Shown: positions 36,256-46,701, counted from the first letter of the stretch. The stretch is DNA of 64,000 nucleotides from Nonomuraea wenchangensis (GCF_900111685.1 NZ_FOHX01000002.1:243744-307743); one strand, 5' to 3'. A program made the numbers and translations. Notes: generated by a model not told the origin, from the letters alone.

Positions 36256-37184
36256 CCGGGCCCTCCGCCGTCGGGACGGATCGCGACGTGATCGGCCTCC
36301 AGCACCAGCCGGACCCGTCGCGTCAGCGCCAGCGCCTCCCGGTAGTCGCGCGGCACCTGAACGCGCCCGGCCCTGTCCATCACCGCGTACTCCTCGGCGA
36401 TCACCTGCTGGGCGCCGTCGTCCCCGGTGGCGGTACGCCGCAACACCTCGCTGCTCGTGCGCCCGTCGCGAATCGCCACCGTCCGCTCCACCTGCCCGCT
36501 GACCGAGGGATCGTGGGTCACGATGACGACGGTGACGCCCAGCCGCCGGTTGACGTCCCGCATCAGCCCGAACACCGCGGCCGACGTGGCGCTGTCCAGT
36601 TCGCCGGTCGGCTCGTCGGCCAGGAGCACCCTGGGCTCGTTGGCGAGGGCCACCGCGATGGCCACCCGCATCTGCTGCCCGCCGGACAGCTGCGCGGGCC
36701 GCCGCTCGGCGCACTCGGCGACGCCGAGCAGGTCCAGCAGCTCGGCGGCACGCCTGCGGCGTACCCGGCCGGGAGTGCGGGCCGCGGTCATCGGCAGGTC
36801 GACCATCTGCCGCGCGGTCAGGTACGGGATGAGGTTGGCGGCCGTCTGCTGGCGTACGAGTCCCACGGTGTGCCGCCGATACCGGACACGATCGGCCCGC
36901 GACATGTCCAGCAGATTCCACCGATCGACCCGCACCCGCCCGGCGGTGGGAGCGTCGACCCCGGCCAGGATGGACAACAACGTCGACTTCCCCGACCCGG
37001 ACGCTCCGACGACGGCCACCATCTCCCCGCTGTCCACGACCAGGTCCAGCCCTTGCAGCGCCTGCACCTCGACCGACCCGGACTGGTAGATCCGCACCAG
37101 GCTCTCGCACACGATCAGCGCGTCCCGTCCGAACTCCGGCGCTTTCGCGGGAGGCTGCGGCAGGGGTAAGGGCGTGATGGACAT
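36252..37184 (-). CDS. ABC transporter ATP-binding protein, first gene of the FtsX operon
   Basis: A 310-residue ATPase: Walker A VGASGSGKSTLL, Q-loop LVRQQTAANLIPYL, signature LSGGQQMRVAIAVAL, Walker B RVLLADEPTGELD, switch His IVTHDPS. About 70 extra C-terminal residues (VIAEEYAVMDRAGRVQVPRDY and on) resemble an AbrB-like or regulatory tail seen in some MacB-type ATPases. The ATG at 37184 has GAGGAGG directly upstream; an ATG at 37196 lacks a site. It heads the operon ATPase-ATPase-permease-permease; the two ATPases probably form a heterodimer. Confidence 0.93.
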   Translation of the reverse strand: MSITPLPLPQPPAKAPEFGRDALIVCESLVRIYQSGSVEVQALQGLDLVVDSGEMVAVVGASGSGKSTLLSILAGVDAPTAGRVRVDRWNLLDMSRADRVRYRRHTVGLVRQQTAANLIPYLTARQMVDLPMTAARTPGRVRRRRAAELLDLLGVAECAERRPAQLSGGQQMRVAIAVALANEPRVLLADEPTGELDSATSAAVFGLMRDVNRRLGVTVVIVTHDPSVSGQVERTVAIRDGRTSSEVLRRTATGDDGAQQVIAEEYAVMDRAGRVQVPRDYREALALTRRVRLVLEADHVAIRPDGGGPG

Positions 37185-37317
37185 CCCCCTCCTCAACCCC
37201 GGCGCGGCTCTGCTCCAGGGCCGACTCTATCGCCCTCGCAAATCGAGCCCAAGATTCTTTCCCCGAGGGAATTCCACCGTCGAGGCCACATCCGGCTCAG
37301 GCCGGCAGACCTCGTCG

Positions 37318-37332
37318 ACAATTACTTTGCGT
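37318..37332 (+). repeat. Direct repeat ACAATTACTTTGCGT, copy 1
   Basis: Matches 14 of 15 bases with the copy at 37489-37503, 171 bp apart, in the divergent promoter region. A 15-bp AT-rich repeat is unusual in this GC-rich DNA and may be a regulator site. Confidence 0.5.
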
Positions 37333-37488
37333 GACCATCGGATGACGATCAAGCACGAAGGTGATCAAGAAGGAGCAGGGAAGGGCCAGATTCGGACGGT
37401 CATAGTAGGAGATTCGGCCTCCGTGATCCCACGTGCACCGTAGGGCGTTTCGGCAGCTCAGGACCGTTGACGTGCCTCTCGTCGTGGA

Positions 37489-37503
37489 ACAATTACTTTC
37501 CGT
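37489..37503 (+). repeat. Direct repeat ACAATTACTTTCCGT, copy 2
   Basis: Second copy of the repeat at 37318-37332, one mismatch, 157 bp upstream of the cvnA start. Confidence 0.5.
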
Positions 37504-37659
37504 AATCGAAATCCGAGGAATATGACCGATTTATGCCTTTAATGCATACTTTCGGCCGCTTGTCGGGGGTTTCCTGAGGGTTTGACTATCTTGGCGTCCT
37601 CGGAATACTGGGTGAGCGAACGGCGCCGATCCGCTCTTTCCCCCTAGCTCAGGACTGTC

Positions 37660-39249
37660 ATGCCGCCAGATTTTGCCAGCGTCGCGATAGTGGCAGGCGT
37701 CGTCGCCGTCGCCCTCGCAGGCGTGCTGATCTACCGCCACCTCGTACGCCGTGAGCTCGCCCGGACCCGTGCGCAGCTGACCGAAACCCGAGACGCGCAC
37801 GAACACCTGTCCCGCGAGAGCGCTCAGCGGGAGCAGCGGATGCGGCAGGCCGAACATCAGATCAGAGAGGCCGAACGCCGGGCCGGAGAGGCCGCCGAGG
37901 AGGCCCGTGAGCTGCGCGCCCAGCAGGACCTGGCGCGCGTCGAGACCGAGCACCTGCTGTCCACCCGCATCCCGGCGCTGGTCTCCCACCTGCGTGCCTC
38001 GCACGTGATCGTTCCGGGGCTGCAGAACCCGGCGCTGGCCGGCACCGACGTCGACCGGCAGCACCACGCCGTGCTCGACTCCATCTCCAACGCCGTGCGC
38101 GACGAGGCGGTCCGCATCGACGAGGCGGCCCAGGCCGTCGTCCGGGGCGCGATGGCCCGCGTGCAGACCCAGGCGCTGCGCGCCCAGGACCTGCTGGCCG
38201 CCGTGCAGCGGCGCTACAGCGGCGACGAGCACACCCAGCTGCTGCGCGAGGTGCTGGGGCTCGACATGTTCAACGAGCTCATCGTGCGCCGCGCCCAGGC
38301 CACCGGCATCGCCTGCGGCGCCACGACGGGCCTGTCCCGCGACGACACCTACCTCGTGGACCTCGTCGTGGGGGCCATCGCGCGGGTCGAGAACTTCGAC
38401 CAGCGCATCGAAGGGCCGGCCAACCACCTGCGCCGCCGCGTCGGCGTGGCCGCCAGGGCCGCCGAGCCGGTCCTGTTCGTCACCTCCGAGCTGCTGGCCA
38501 ACGCCGTCCATCACTCCCACGGCACGCTCAAGGTGACCATCGCCGTGCACGAGACCAACACCGGCGCGGCCATCGTCATCGACGACGCCGGGGTGGGGCT
38601 CAACGAGGAGCAGTACGCGCGGGCGAGCCGGCTGCTGAGTGGCCGGCACGCCGTACGGCTGGTCGACCTGGGCAACCCGCCCCACACCGGATGGGCGGCC
38701 ATCGGGCGGCAGGTCGCCCAGTACGGCATGCAGGTGACGGTGAAGAAGAGCGCCTACGGCGGGGTCCAGGCCGTGGTGAGCGTGCCCGCGGCCCTGCTGG
38801 TGGAGATGCCCGAGAGCACCCGTCCCTCCGTGCTCGCGCCCGAGCCGGTCAGGTCCGTCGTGGCGGCGCCGTACCAGCGCATGCCGGAGCCTGCGGGCGC
38901 GCCGCGACCGGCGCACGCGGTCACCGCGTCGAGCAGCGCATCGGTCGCCGCCTCGCGGGTCGGGCGGGAGACGGCCGCGGCGCTGCCCGCACAGGCGACC
39001 GCGCTCACCGACGCACAGGCCGACGCGCAGGCAGGCCCGGACACCGGCCCTGCCGGGATCGAAGGTCTTCCCGGGTTGCCGCAGCGCCGCCGTCAGTCGC
39101 CGCGGCGCGTTCCGTCCAGCGCCGCCGCCGGCCCTCTCACCACTCCGGAGGAGGCCCAGAAGCGGTGGGGTGACTTCCAGACGGGCGCCGAAGCGGGCCG
39201 CCGCGAAGCAATGCCGTCTCACCAGGACGACGCGACCGAAGGGAACTGA
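37660..39249 (+). CDS. cvnA: Conservon protein CvnA, sensor-kinase-like membrane ATPase
   Basis: A 529-residue protein. One N-terminal membrane helix (about 5-25, VAIVAGVVAVALAGVLIYRH) is followed by a long charged coiled coil (30-105), a helical segment, and a GHKL ATPase with N box ELLANAVHHSHG (about 280) and G1 box VIDDAGVGL. No phosphoacceptor His box is obvious, as usual for CvnA, which resembles nitrate/nitrite sensor kinases. The C-terminal 140 residues are Ala/Pro-rich and disordered. It is first in a five-to-six-gene conservon, where CvnA-D are thought to act like a membrane-associated G-protein-coupled signalling complex. AGGA lies 5 nt before the ATG. Confidence 0.92.
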   Translation: MPPDFASVAIVAGVVAVALAGVLIYRHLVRRELARTRAQLTETRDAHEHLSRESAQREQRMRQAEHQIREAERRAGEAAEEARELRAQQDLARVETEHLLSTRIPALVSHLRASHVIVPGLQNPALAGTDVDRQHHAVLDSISNAVRDEAVRIDEAAQAVVRGAMARVQTQALRAQDLLAAVQRRYSGDEHTQLLREVLGLDMFNELIVRRAQATGIACGATTGLSRDDTYLVDLVVGAIARVENFDQRIEGPANHLRRRVGVAARAAEPVLFVTSELLANAVHHSHGTLKVTIAVHETNTGAAIVIDDAGVGLNEEQYARASRLLSGRHAVRLVDLGNPPHTGWAAIGRQVAQYGMQVTVKKSAYGGVQAVVSVPAALLVEMPESTRPSVLAPEPVRSVVAAPYQRMPEPAGAPRPAHAVTASSSASVAASRVGRETAAALPAQATALTDAQADAQAGPDTGPAGIEGLPGLPQRRRQSPRRVPSSAAAGPLTTPEEAQKRWGDFQTGAEAGRREAMPSHQDDATEGN

Positions 39250-39256
39250 CCGCTCC

Positions 39257-39709
39257 ATGGACCACACCCCCGCCGCCACCCCCCGCCCGAGCCGCCGGCC
39301 GCTGACGCTCGACGTGTCCTGGGTTCTGTCGCCGCTTCTGGCGCTGCCTGGTGTCGCCAGCGGCGTGGTGCTGAGCCGCGACGGGCTCATCCTCGGCGGT
39401 TCCGCCGACGTGAGCGTCGAGGCGGGAGAGCGAACGGCCGCGATGACGAGCTCGGTGCTGGGAGCAGCCCGCGCCCTGTGCGAGGGGCTCAGCAACGGCG
39501 CCGACGGCGAGGTGGTGGACATCGTCATCTCGGCGGGCAAGGGCTACTACTACATCGCCCCGGCGGGAGACCGCGCCGCCATCGTCGTGGCCGCCACCGG
39601 AGCCGTCAACGTCGGGTCCCTCGCGTACGAGGTGCAGCTCCAGGTGCAGAAGCTCATCAAGGCGCTCAACGACGCCAGCGCGGCCAGGACACCGGAAATC
39701 CCCGCATGA
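39257..39709 (+). CDS. cvnB: Conservon protein CvnB, roadblock/LC7 family
   Basis: A 150-residue roadblock/LC7 protein. After a 20-residue Pro/Ser tail, SWVLSPLLALPGVASGVVLS, then DGLILGGS, is the characteristic strand-turn-helix start of the fold. YYYIAPAGDRAAIVVAATG and the alpha-helical end complete it. Such proteins regulate small GTPases such as the CvnD encoded downstream. The start at 39257 lies 7 nt after the cvnA stop, and its stop overlaps the cvnC start (ATGA). Confidence 0.93.
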   Translation: MDHTPAATPRPSRRPLTLDVSWVLSPLLALPGVASGVVLSRDGLILGGSADVSVEAGERTAAMTSSVLGAARALCEGLSNGADGEVVDIVISAGKGYYYIAPAGDRAAIVVAATGAVNVGSLAYEVQLQVQKLIKALNDASAARTPEIPA

Positions 39710-40056
39710 CCTCCGGACGACAGCGCCGGCGTGTCGTCCCCGACTTCATGGCCGCCGCCAAGCTGGCCGTGCCCGAACAGATCAACGTCGAGCGGACGAC
39801 CCTCGTCTACGTCGCTCCCGAGGTGGTCTCCGACGCGCTGGACCCTCCGGGCGTTCACCTGGTGAACCTCCTCAAGGAGGGTCCGCTGTCCGTCTACGAG
39901 TGCGCGGCGCACCTGGGCCTGCCGTACTGCGTGGTGCGGCTGCTGGTAGCGGGACTGGCGGCCTCCGGCACGCTGCTCACCCGGGATCCGCCCCGCGCGG
40001 AGGGTCCTGATCTAGAAATCTTGGAGTTGGTTCTGAGTGGCCTCCGCGCTCTCTGA
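39706..40056 (+). CDS. cvnC: Conservon protein CvnC, DUF742
   Basis: A 116-residue DUF742 protein with the family core around ALDPPGVHLVNLLKEGPLSV and AAHLGLPYCVVRLLVAGLAA, a winged-helix-like pattern. The ATG at 39706 overlaps the cvnB stop, which decides the start. Its 3' end overlaps cvnD by 20 nt. It belongs to the conserved cvnABCD block. Confidence 0.93.
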   Translation: MTSGRQRRRVVPDFMAAAKLAVPEQINVERTTLVYVAPEVVSDALDPPGVHLVNLLKEGPLSVYECAAHLGLPYCVVRLLVAGLAASGTLLTRDPPRAEGPDLEILELVLSGLRAL

Positions 40057-40615
40057 AAGCCGGATCAGCGTCGACCACATCCCGGTCAAGCTGATCATCG
40101 CCGGACCGTTCGGCGTGGGCAAGACGACCATGGTCAGCGCCCTGTCGGAGATCAAACCCCTCAACACCGAGGAGGTCCTGACCCAGGCGGGCACGCTGGT
40201 CGACGACCTCACCGGCGTCAACGAGAAGACCACGACCACGACCGCCATCGACTTCGGCCGGCTCACGCTGCCCGGCGTGGTGCTGTACCTGTTCGGGGCT
40301 CCGGGGCAGACGCGCTTTCAGGTCCTGTGGGAGGAGCTGGCGCGCGGCGCGCTGGGCGTGCTCGTGCTGGCCGACACCCGGCGCATCGACGACAGCTTCG
40401 CCGTGCTGGACCTGGTGGAGAACGCCGGCATCCGGTACGCCGTCGCGGTCAACCACTTCCCCGACTCACCCGACTACCCGGACGAGGCGCTGCGGCAGGC
40501 GCTGGACCTGGACCCGCGCACCCCGCTGCTGGTGTGCGACGCCCGCGACCCCGCCTCCGCCCGCGCCTCGCTGATCGCTCTGGTGGAGCACATCAAGGAA
40601 CTGATGGTGTCATGA
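40037..40615 (+). CDS. cvnD: Conservon protein CvnD, small Ras-like GTPase
   Basis: A 192-residue GTPase. The P-loop is GPFGVGKTT (about 23-31), switch I TTTTTAIDFGR, the DxxG-equivalent LFGAPGQTRF, and the base-recognition region VAVNHFPDSP replaces NKxD with NHF, as is common for this family. GTG start at 40037, inside cvnC. It is the GTPase partner of CvnB, in front of the P450 genes. Confidence 0.94.
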   Translation: MASALSESRISVDHIPVKLIIAGPFGVGKTTMVSALSEIKPLNTEEVLTQAGTLVDDLTGVNEKTTTTTAIDFGRLTLPGVVLYLFGAPGQTRFQVLWEELARGALGVLVLADTRRIDDSFAVLDLVENAGIRYAVAVNHFPDSPDYPDEALRQALDLDPRTPLLVCDARDPASARASLIALVEHIKELMVS

Positions 40616-41840
40616 CCCTGCGTTATCTGCCCGACGCGGGCAAGCTGTACGGCCCCGAGTGGACCAGTGACCCGCAGTCGGTCTACGCGAGACTGCGCGG
40701 GCGCCACGGCCCGGTCGCGCCCGTGGAGATCGCCCCAGGCGTCCAGGCCCACCTGGTGATCGGATATCAGGCCGCGGTGGACGTTCTCACCAACGCCGGC
40801 GGCGTCTGGAGCAAGGACTCGCGCCCATGGCAGGTCAGACTGCCGGACACGCCCGGAGCCGGCGCCGCGCTCGGCATGCTCGCCCACCGGACCAACGTCC
40901 TGTACTCGGACGGCGCCGATCATGCCCGCTACCGCAAGGTGATGACCGACTGCTACAACATGATCCAGCCGCACAAGCTGCGCGAGATGGTGATCGAGGT
41001 CTCCGACTCGCTCATCCGCCGCTTCGCCGCGACCGGATCGGCCGACCTGGCCACCGAGTTCGCCAGGCCGATCCCGCTGCGGGTCTTCAACCTGCTCCTG
41101 GGGCGCCCGGACGCCGACAGCGCCGCCCTGATCTCGGCGCTGTACGACATGATGGAGGCCAGCGGCGAGGCCGGGGCGCGCGGCACCGAGGCCTACTACC
41201 GCTACATCACCGAGCTGATCGAGGCCAAGTACGCCGACCGCGGCGACGACCTGACCTCGTGGTTCATCGACCATCCTGTCGGGCTGAGCCGGCAGGAGGT
41301 GCTGGAGGCGCTGGTGGTCACCCTGGCCGCCGGCTTCGACCCGATGGCCAGCCTCATCTCGAACACGATCTCGCGGATGGTCAGCGACGACCGCTACTAC
41401 AACTCCTTGTCCAACGGCGCGCTGAGCACGTACGACGCGCTGCTGGAGGCGTTGCGCGCCGAGCCGCCCATGGCCAACTACGGCCCGTACTTCACGACGC
41501 GGGCGGTGGACTTCCACGGCACCTGGATCCAGCCCGCCGAGCTGGTGCTGGTCTCCTACGCGGCGGCCAACACCGAGCCCACGCACCTCCCGGACGAGCT
41601 GCGCTCCGACGGCGGCGCCTATCTGGGCTTCGGCGCGGGCGCGCACCGCTGTCCGGCGGCCGACCCGGCGACGCTCATCGCGATGACCGCCATCGAGCGT
41701 CTGACCTCCCACCTGAGCGACCTCGAACTGACCGTGCCCCGCGAGGAGCTGGAATGGCGGCCGGGGCCCTTCATCCGGTCGCTGGCCCACCTCCCCGTCC
41801 GTTTCACCCCCATCCGTCCAGACCAACCTGGAGAATCCCC

Positions 41841-43073
<1,233 letters not shown>

Positions 43074-43089
43074 CACGGTCGTCGAGCCC

Positions 43090-43125
43090 GACCTGGAGCC
43101 GCCCGTGGAAGGGCGGCTCCAGGTC
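43090..43125. terminator. Bidirectional terminator between the conservon and the ThuA/dehydrogenase gene
   Basis: GACCTGGAGCCGCCC (43090-43104) and GGGCGGCTCCAGGTC (43111-43125) form a perfect 15-bp stem with a 6-nt loop between convergent stops at 43073 and 43143. Confidence 0.9.
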
Positions 43126-43142
43126 CGGACGTCACCTGACGC

Positions 43143-43510
43143 TCAGACGCGCGTCCACTTCTGGTTGTTCTGGCCGTTGCATGGCCAGATCTGCACCTTG
43201 GTGCCGTTGGCGGTGCCGTTCCCTGACACGTCCAGGCACTTGTTCGCCCCCACCGCCGTGATCGTGCCGTCGGCGTTGAGCCGCCACTTCTGGTTGTTCT
43301 GCCCGTTGCAGTCCCAGATGATCACGGCGGTGCCGTCCGCCGTCCCGGCCCCGTTCACGTCGAGGCACTTGTTGCCGTAGACCCGCAGCTCAGTCGCGGC
43401 GGTCGACGTCCACTGCTGGCCGGGCTGCCCGTTGCAGTCCCAGATCTGCACCTGGGTGCCGTTCGTCTGCGAAGCGCCGTTGAGGCACCGGTTCGATGCC
43501 ACACCCCGCA
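43143..43510 (-). repeat. Ricin-B lectin DNA module, copy A
   Basis: This segment is nearly the same DNA, by eye about 90% identical, as 59325-59690 and 61045-61415, and it recurs partially at 63887-64000. It encodes the C-terminal lectin of the ThuA/dehydrogenase protein. Such closeness among otherwise diverged proteins suggests recent duplication or gene conversion. Confidence 0.8.
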
Positions 43511-46500
43511 GCGCGCTGGTGTTGCCCGGGGACGAGCCGTCACCCAGCCCGACGCCCTTGCCGTTGACGGTGAACGAGTCCAGGTCGAACGCGTTCGCGG
43601 ACGGCGCCTTGAACACGACGTAGACGTTGTGGGTGCCTCCGGGGTCGGTGACCCGCACCGCGGGCTGGGACACGTAGGTGTTCCATCCTCCGGTCGCCGC
43701 GACCGGGCTGGAGGCGATGAGGGCCCCCGTCGGCGAGTCGGCGCGCAGCTCGATGGACGCCCCCGTGCTGGACGGCGCCGAGACGCGGAACGACACCGTG
43801 TCGATCCCGGAGAGGCTGATCGGGCTGAAGGAGATCCAGTCGTTGTTGGAGATGTCGCCGATGCGCCTGCCGCCTTCGGCCCCCGGCTCGTCGACGATCC
43901 GGATCCCGGACGAGCCGGTGAAGTGCTCGGCCTGCTTGTGCTTGGGCTGCAGGGTGACGCCGGCGCTGCCCTTCAGTCCGCCCTTGTCGGTGTAGTCGGC
44001 GGACAGGGCGTAGTAGACGTTGGCGGCCTCGTCGTGGCCCGACGCGGTGGTCGTGACCGTTCCCGTGCAACCGGTGTACTGGCCGGTGTCGTGGGCGTGC
44101 TGGTCATGGCCGAGCGCCGTGATCACGTTGACCTTGGTGCAGTCGACGGCGCCGTCCTCGGGGTCGGTGACATTCAGCGTGTAGGTCACCTGGTCGCCGA
44201 AGTTGATGAACCCGCCGTCGGGCGGAGCCGAGAAGACGACCTTGGGACGGGTGTTGCCGACGGCGATGGACAACGTGACGCTGCCCGTCTTCCCGCCGGA
44301 GTCCCGTACGGTCAGCTTGGCCGTGTAGGTCCCGTTGGCGCTGTAGATGTGGGACGGGTTGGCGCTGGTGGAGGTCCCGCCGTCGCCGAAGTCCCACGCG
44401 TAGGTGATCGCGTCGCCGTCGGGGTCGGACGAGCCGGCCGAGGAGAACGCCACCGTCAGCGGCGCCGCGCCCGAGTCGGGGTTGGCGCTCGCCTTGGCCA
44501 GGGGCGCGCGGTTCCCGGCCACGTAGTCGATCCGGTAGATGCTGTCATCGGTGTTCGCGTGGCCGAAGCCGTTGCCCCAGTCGGCCATGTACAGCGCGCC
44601 GTCCGGACCGAACTTCATGTCGATCGGCGCGTGCGGGGCGAGCTGTGCCACGAAGGGGTTGATCTTCAGGAGGTTGCCCGAGGAGTCCAGCCGGAGCTCC
44701 TTGACGAAGTTGCGGCTCCATTCGTAGAGGAACGGCGTGCCGTCGAAATACTCGGGGAACTTGCGGTCAGAACCGTTGGCGGCGTCGTAGCGGTAGAAGG
44801 GGCCGCCCATCGGGGCGGCGCCGCCGCAGCAGTCGATCTCGGGGAACTCGGCCGAGGCGTGGTAGTTGTACCAGACGGTCGCGGGCTTGGCCGCGGGCAG
44901 ACTGGTCAGGCCGGTGTTGTTGGGCGAGTCGTTGACGGGCGCCGAGCAGTTGAACTTCGCGCCGGAGGTGTTGGTGGCGAAGTTGTAGTCGTTGAACGGG
45001 ATGTTGTTGCCGACGCAGTACGGCCAGCCGTAGAAGCCCGGCTGCTTGATCAGGTTCCACTCGACGGTGCCCTCGGGACCGCGGTTGGCGTTCGCGGCGC
45101 CGGCGTCGGGGCCGTAGTCACCCAGGGAGATCCAGCCCGTCACCTTGTCGACCGCGAAGCGGAACGGGTTGCGGAAGCCCATCGCGTAGATCTCCGGCCG
45201 CGTCTTGGCCGTGCCGGGCGCGAACAGGTTGCCGGACGGGACCGTGTAGGTGCCGTCGGCCTCGGGGTGGATGCGCAGGATCTTGCCGCGCAGGTCGTTG
45301 GTGTTGGCCGCGGACCGCTGGGCGTCGAAGTGCTCCCGGCCCTGCCGCTCGTCGATCGGGGCGTAGCCGCTGGACCCGTTGGGATTGGTGTCGTCGCCCG
45401 GGCCGATGTAGAGGTTCCCGCCAGGACCGAACGCGAGGTAGCCGCCGGTGTGGCCGGGCTCGTCGACGTTGCGGTAGGCCGGCACCTCGATGATCTTCTT
45501 CTCGCTCGCCAGGTCGAGGCTGGTGCCGTTGAAGGTGAACCTCGACACCCGGTTCACCTCGCCGCCGTTGGACGGCGAATAGTTGACGTAGATCCAGCCG
45601 TTGGTGGCGAAGTTCGGATCCAGCGCCAGGCCGACGCCGCCGTCCTCGCCGCCGTCGTACACCGACAGGGTGGCGATGACGCGGGTGCCGCCGCCGCCCG
45701 CGGGGATCAGGTTCACCTTGCCCGAGCGCGAGATGTAGAAGACCCTGCCGTCGCCGGCCACGTCCAGCTCCATCGGCTGGTCCGGCCCGCCGTCGAGGGT
45801 CACCTTCTGGAACCGGCCCGCGACGGTGCCGCCGCAGTCGCCCGCCGCCGCGCCCGCCGCCCACTTCACGCCGCCCAGCAGGTGCTGCTTGAACGACGAC
45901 TCCGAGTAGGAGGACGCCTGGTGGCCCATCGCGGTGGCCCACAGCCGGCCGCCCTCCGGGTTGTGGCACCAGGAGATCGGGTGGTCGGCGCCCATCTTGT
46001 TCGGCCCCGCGTCGTAGGTGGTCTCGTCCGCGGTGACCAGCACGTGCACCGAGCCGCGCATGTTCTTGTCGAAGTTGTACCACTCCTCGGTGCGCACCCA
46101 GCGGTCCGGCAGCCCCTTCGTGGAGGGGTGAACCTTGTCGGCCACCTTGGCGGTGCCCTGCAGGATCGACGAGTGCGCGGTCATGTGCGCGCCGGCCAGG
46201 GCGACCTGGTCCCACCAGGGGAACTGCGTCTCGATGTTCATGTCGGTGGCGTTGTGGATCGCGACGACGCCGTGGCCGCTGCGTACGTACGCCTGGAAGG
46301 CCTGACGCTGGGCGTCGTTGTCCCAGACCATGCCGCTGGTCTGGAGCATGATCACGGCGTCGTAGGTGTTCAGGGTCGCGCTCGTGAAGACGGCGGAGTC
46401 CTCGCTCTGGTCGAGCTGGAAGTTGTTGTCGGCCGCCATCTGCTGGAACATCGCGACACCGGCGGGGATGGAGTCGTGCCGGTAGGCGCCGCTCGCGGTC

Positions 46501-46619
46501 TTGCTGAACAGCAGCACCTTGAACTGCGGAGCGGCCGCGTGCGCCACCAGCGGCACCGCGGACAGCCACAGCCCTAACAGGACCGCGACGAGGGCGGGGA
46601 GCAGGCGTGATGTTCGCAT
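43143..46619 (-). CDS. Secreted ThuA-sugar dehydrogenase fusion with PKD, CBM6-like and ricin-B modules
   Basis: A 1158-residue exported multidomain protein. Signal peptide 1-31 (LLGLWLSAVPLVAHA). ThuA-like domain about 33-270 (KVLLFSKTASGAYRHDSIPA, later HPISWCHNPEGGRLW). A PQQ-type glucose/sorbosone dehydrogenase propeller spans about 290-690 ([30 protein letters not shown]). A PKD repeat lies at about 700-785 (YAWDFGDGG), then a second Ig-like segment, a CBM6/35-like domain at about 890-1015 and a ricin-B lectin at 1033-1158 (QKWRL, QKWTRV). The ATG at 46619 has AGGAG at 7 nt. Codon 15 is TTA. It probably oxidises or processes a polymeric or glycosidic sugar outside the cell; the substrate is unknown. 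It has its own promoter region with an operator-like palindrome. Confidence 0.9.
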   Translation of the reverse strand: MRTSRLLPALVAVLLGLWLSAVPLVAHAAAPQFKVLLFSKTASGAYRHDSIPAGVAMFQQMAADNNFQLDQSEDSAVFTSATLNTYDAVIMLQTSGMVWDNDAQRQAFQAYVRSGHGVVAIHNATDMNIETQFPWWDQVALAGAHMTAHSSILQGTAKVADKVHPSTKGLPDRWVRTEEWYNFDKNMRGSVHVLVTADETTYDAGPNKMGADHPISWCHNPEGGRLWATAMGHQASSYSESSFKQHLLGGVKWAAGAAAGDCGGTVAGRFQKVTLDGGPDQPMELDVAGDGRVFYISRSGKVNLIPAGGGGTRVIATLSVYDGGEDGGVGLALDPNFATNGWIYVNYSPSNGGEVNRVSRFTFNGTSLDLASEKKIIEVPAYRNVDEPGHTGGYLAFGPGGNLYIGPGDDTNPNGSSGYAPIDERQGREHFDAQRSAANTNDLRGKILRIHPEADGTYTVPSGNLFAPGTAKTRPEIYAMGFRNPFRFAVDKVTGWISLGDYGPDAGAANANRGPEGTVEWNLIKQPGFYGWPYCVGNNIPFNDYNFATNTSGAKFNCSAPVNDSPNNTGLTSLPAAKPATVWYNYHASAEFPEIDCCGGAAPMGGPFYRYDAANGSDRKFPEYFDGTPFLYEWSRNFVKELRLDSSGNLLKINPFVAQLAPHAPIDMKFGPDGALYMADWGNGFGHANTDDSIYRIDYVAGNRAPLAKASANPDSGAAPLTVAFSSAGSSDPDGDAITYAWDFGDGGTSTSANPSHIYSANGTYTAKLTVRDSGGKTGSVTLSIAVGNTRPKVVFSAPPDGGFINFGDQVTYTLNVTDPEDGAVDCTKVNVITALGHDQHAHDTGQYTGCTGTVTTTASGHDEAANVYYALSADYTDKGGLKGSAGVTLQPKHKQAEHFTGSSGIRIVDEPGAEGGRRIGDISNNDWISFSPISLSGIDTVSFRVSAPSSTGASIELRADSPTGALIASSPVAATGGWNTYVSQPAVRVTDPGGTHNVYVVFKAPSANAFDLDSFTVNGKGVGLGDGSSPGNTSALRGVASNRCLNGASQTNGTQVQIWDCNGQPGQQWTSTAATELRVYGNKCLDVNGAGTADGTAVIIWDCNGQNNQKWRLNADGTITAVGANKCLDVSGNGTANGTKVQIWPCNGQNNQKWTRV

Positions 46620-46652
46620 GAAGGATCTCCTGGGGTTGCGATCACGCGACAG

Positions 46653-46672
46653 GTGTCGAATCGATTCGCCAC
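46653..46672. promoter_or_regulatory. LacI-type operator palindrome
   Basis: The 20-bp site GTGTCGAATCGATTCGCCAC is palindromic except for one base pair, with a perfect 12-bp core CGAATCGATTCG and the central CG of LacI-family sites. It lies 34 bp upstream of the ThuA/dehydrogenase start, where a repressor would block transcription. Confidence 0.6.
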
Positions 46673-46701
46673 GAAAATAGGTCGGACTAAAGACGAGCGT
46701 C

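Larger units (their letters stand above)
37185..37659. other. Divergent promoter region, FtsX operon and conservon
   Basis: 475 bp without a convincing gene. It is AT-richer than its surroundings and holds two copies of a 15-bp direct repeat (annotated separately). I see no RNA gene. Confidence 0.6.

Noticed and set aside
43629..46577. A 982-codon plus-strand frame opposite the ThuA/dehydrogenase gene
   Set aside because: Composition is repetitive Val/Gly/Arg/Asp without any family motif, and the minus-strand protein is clear.
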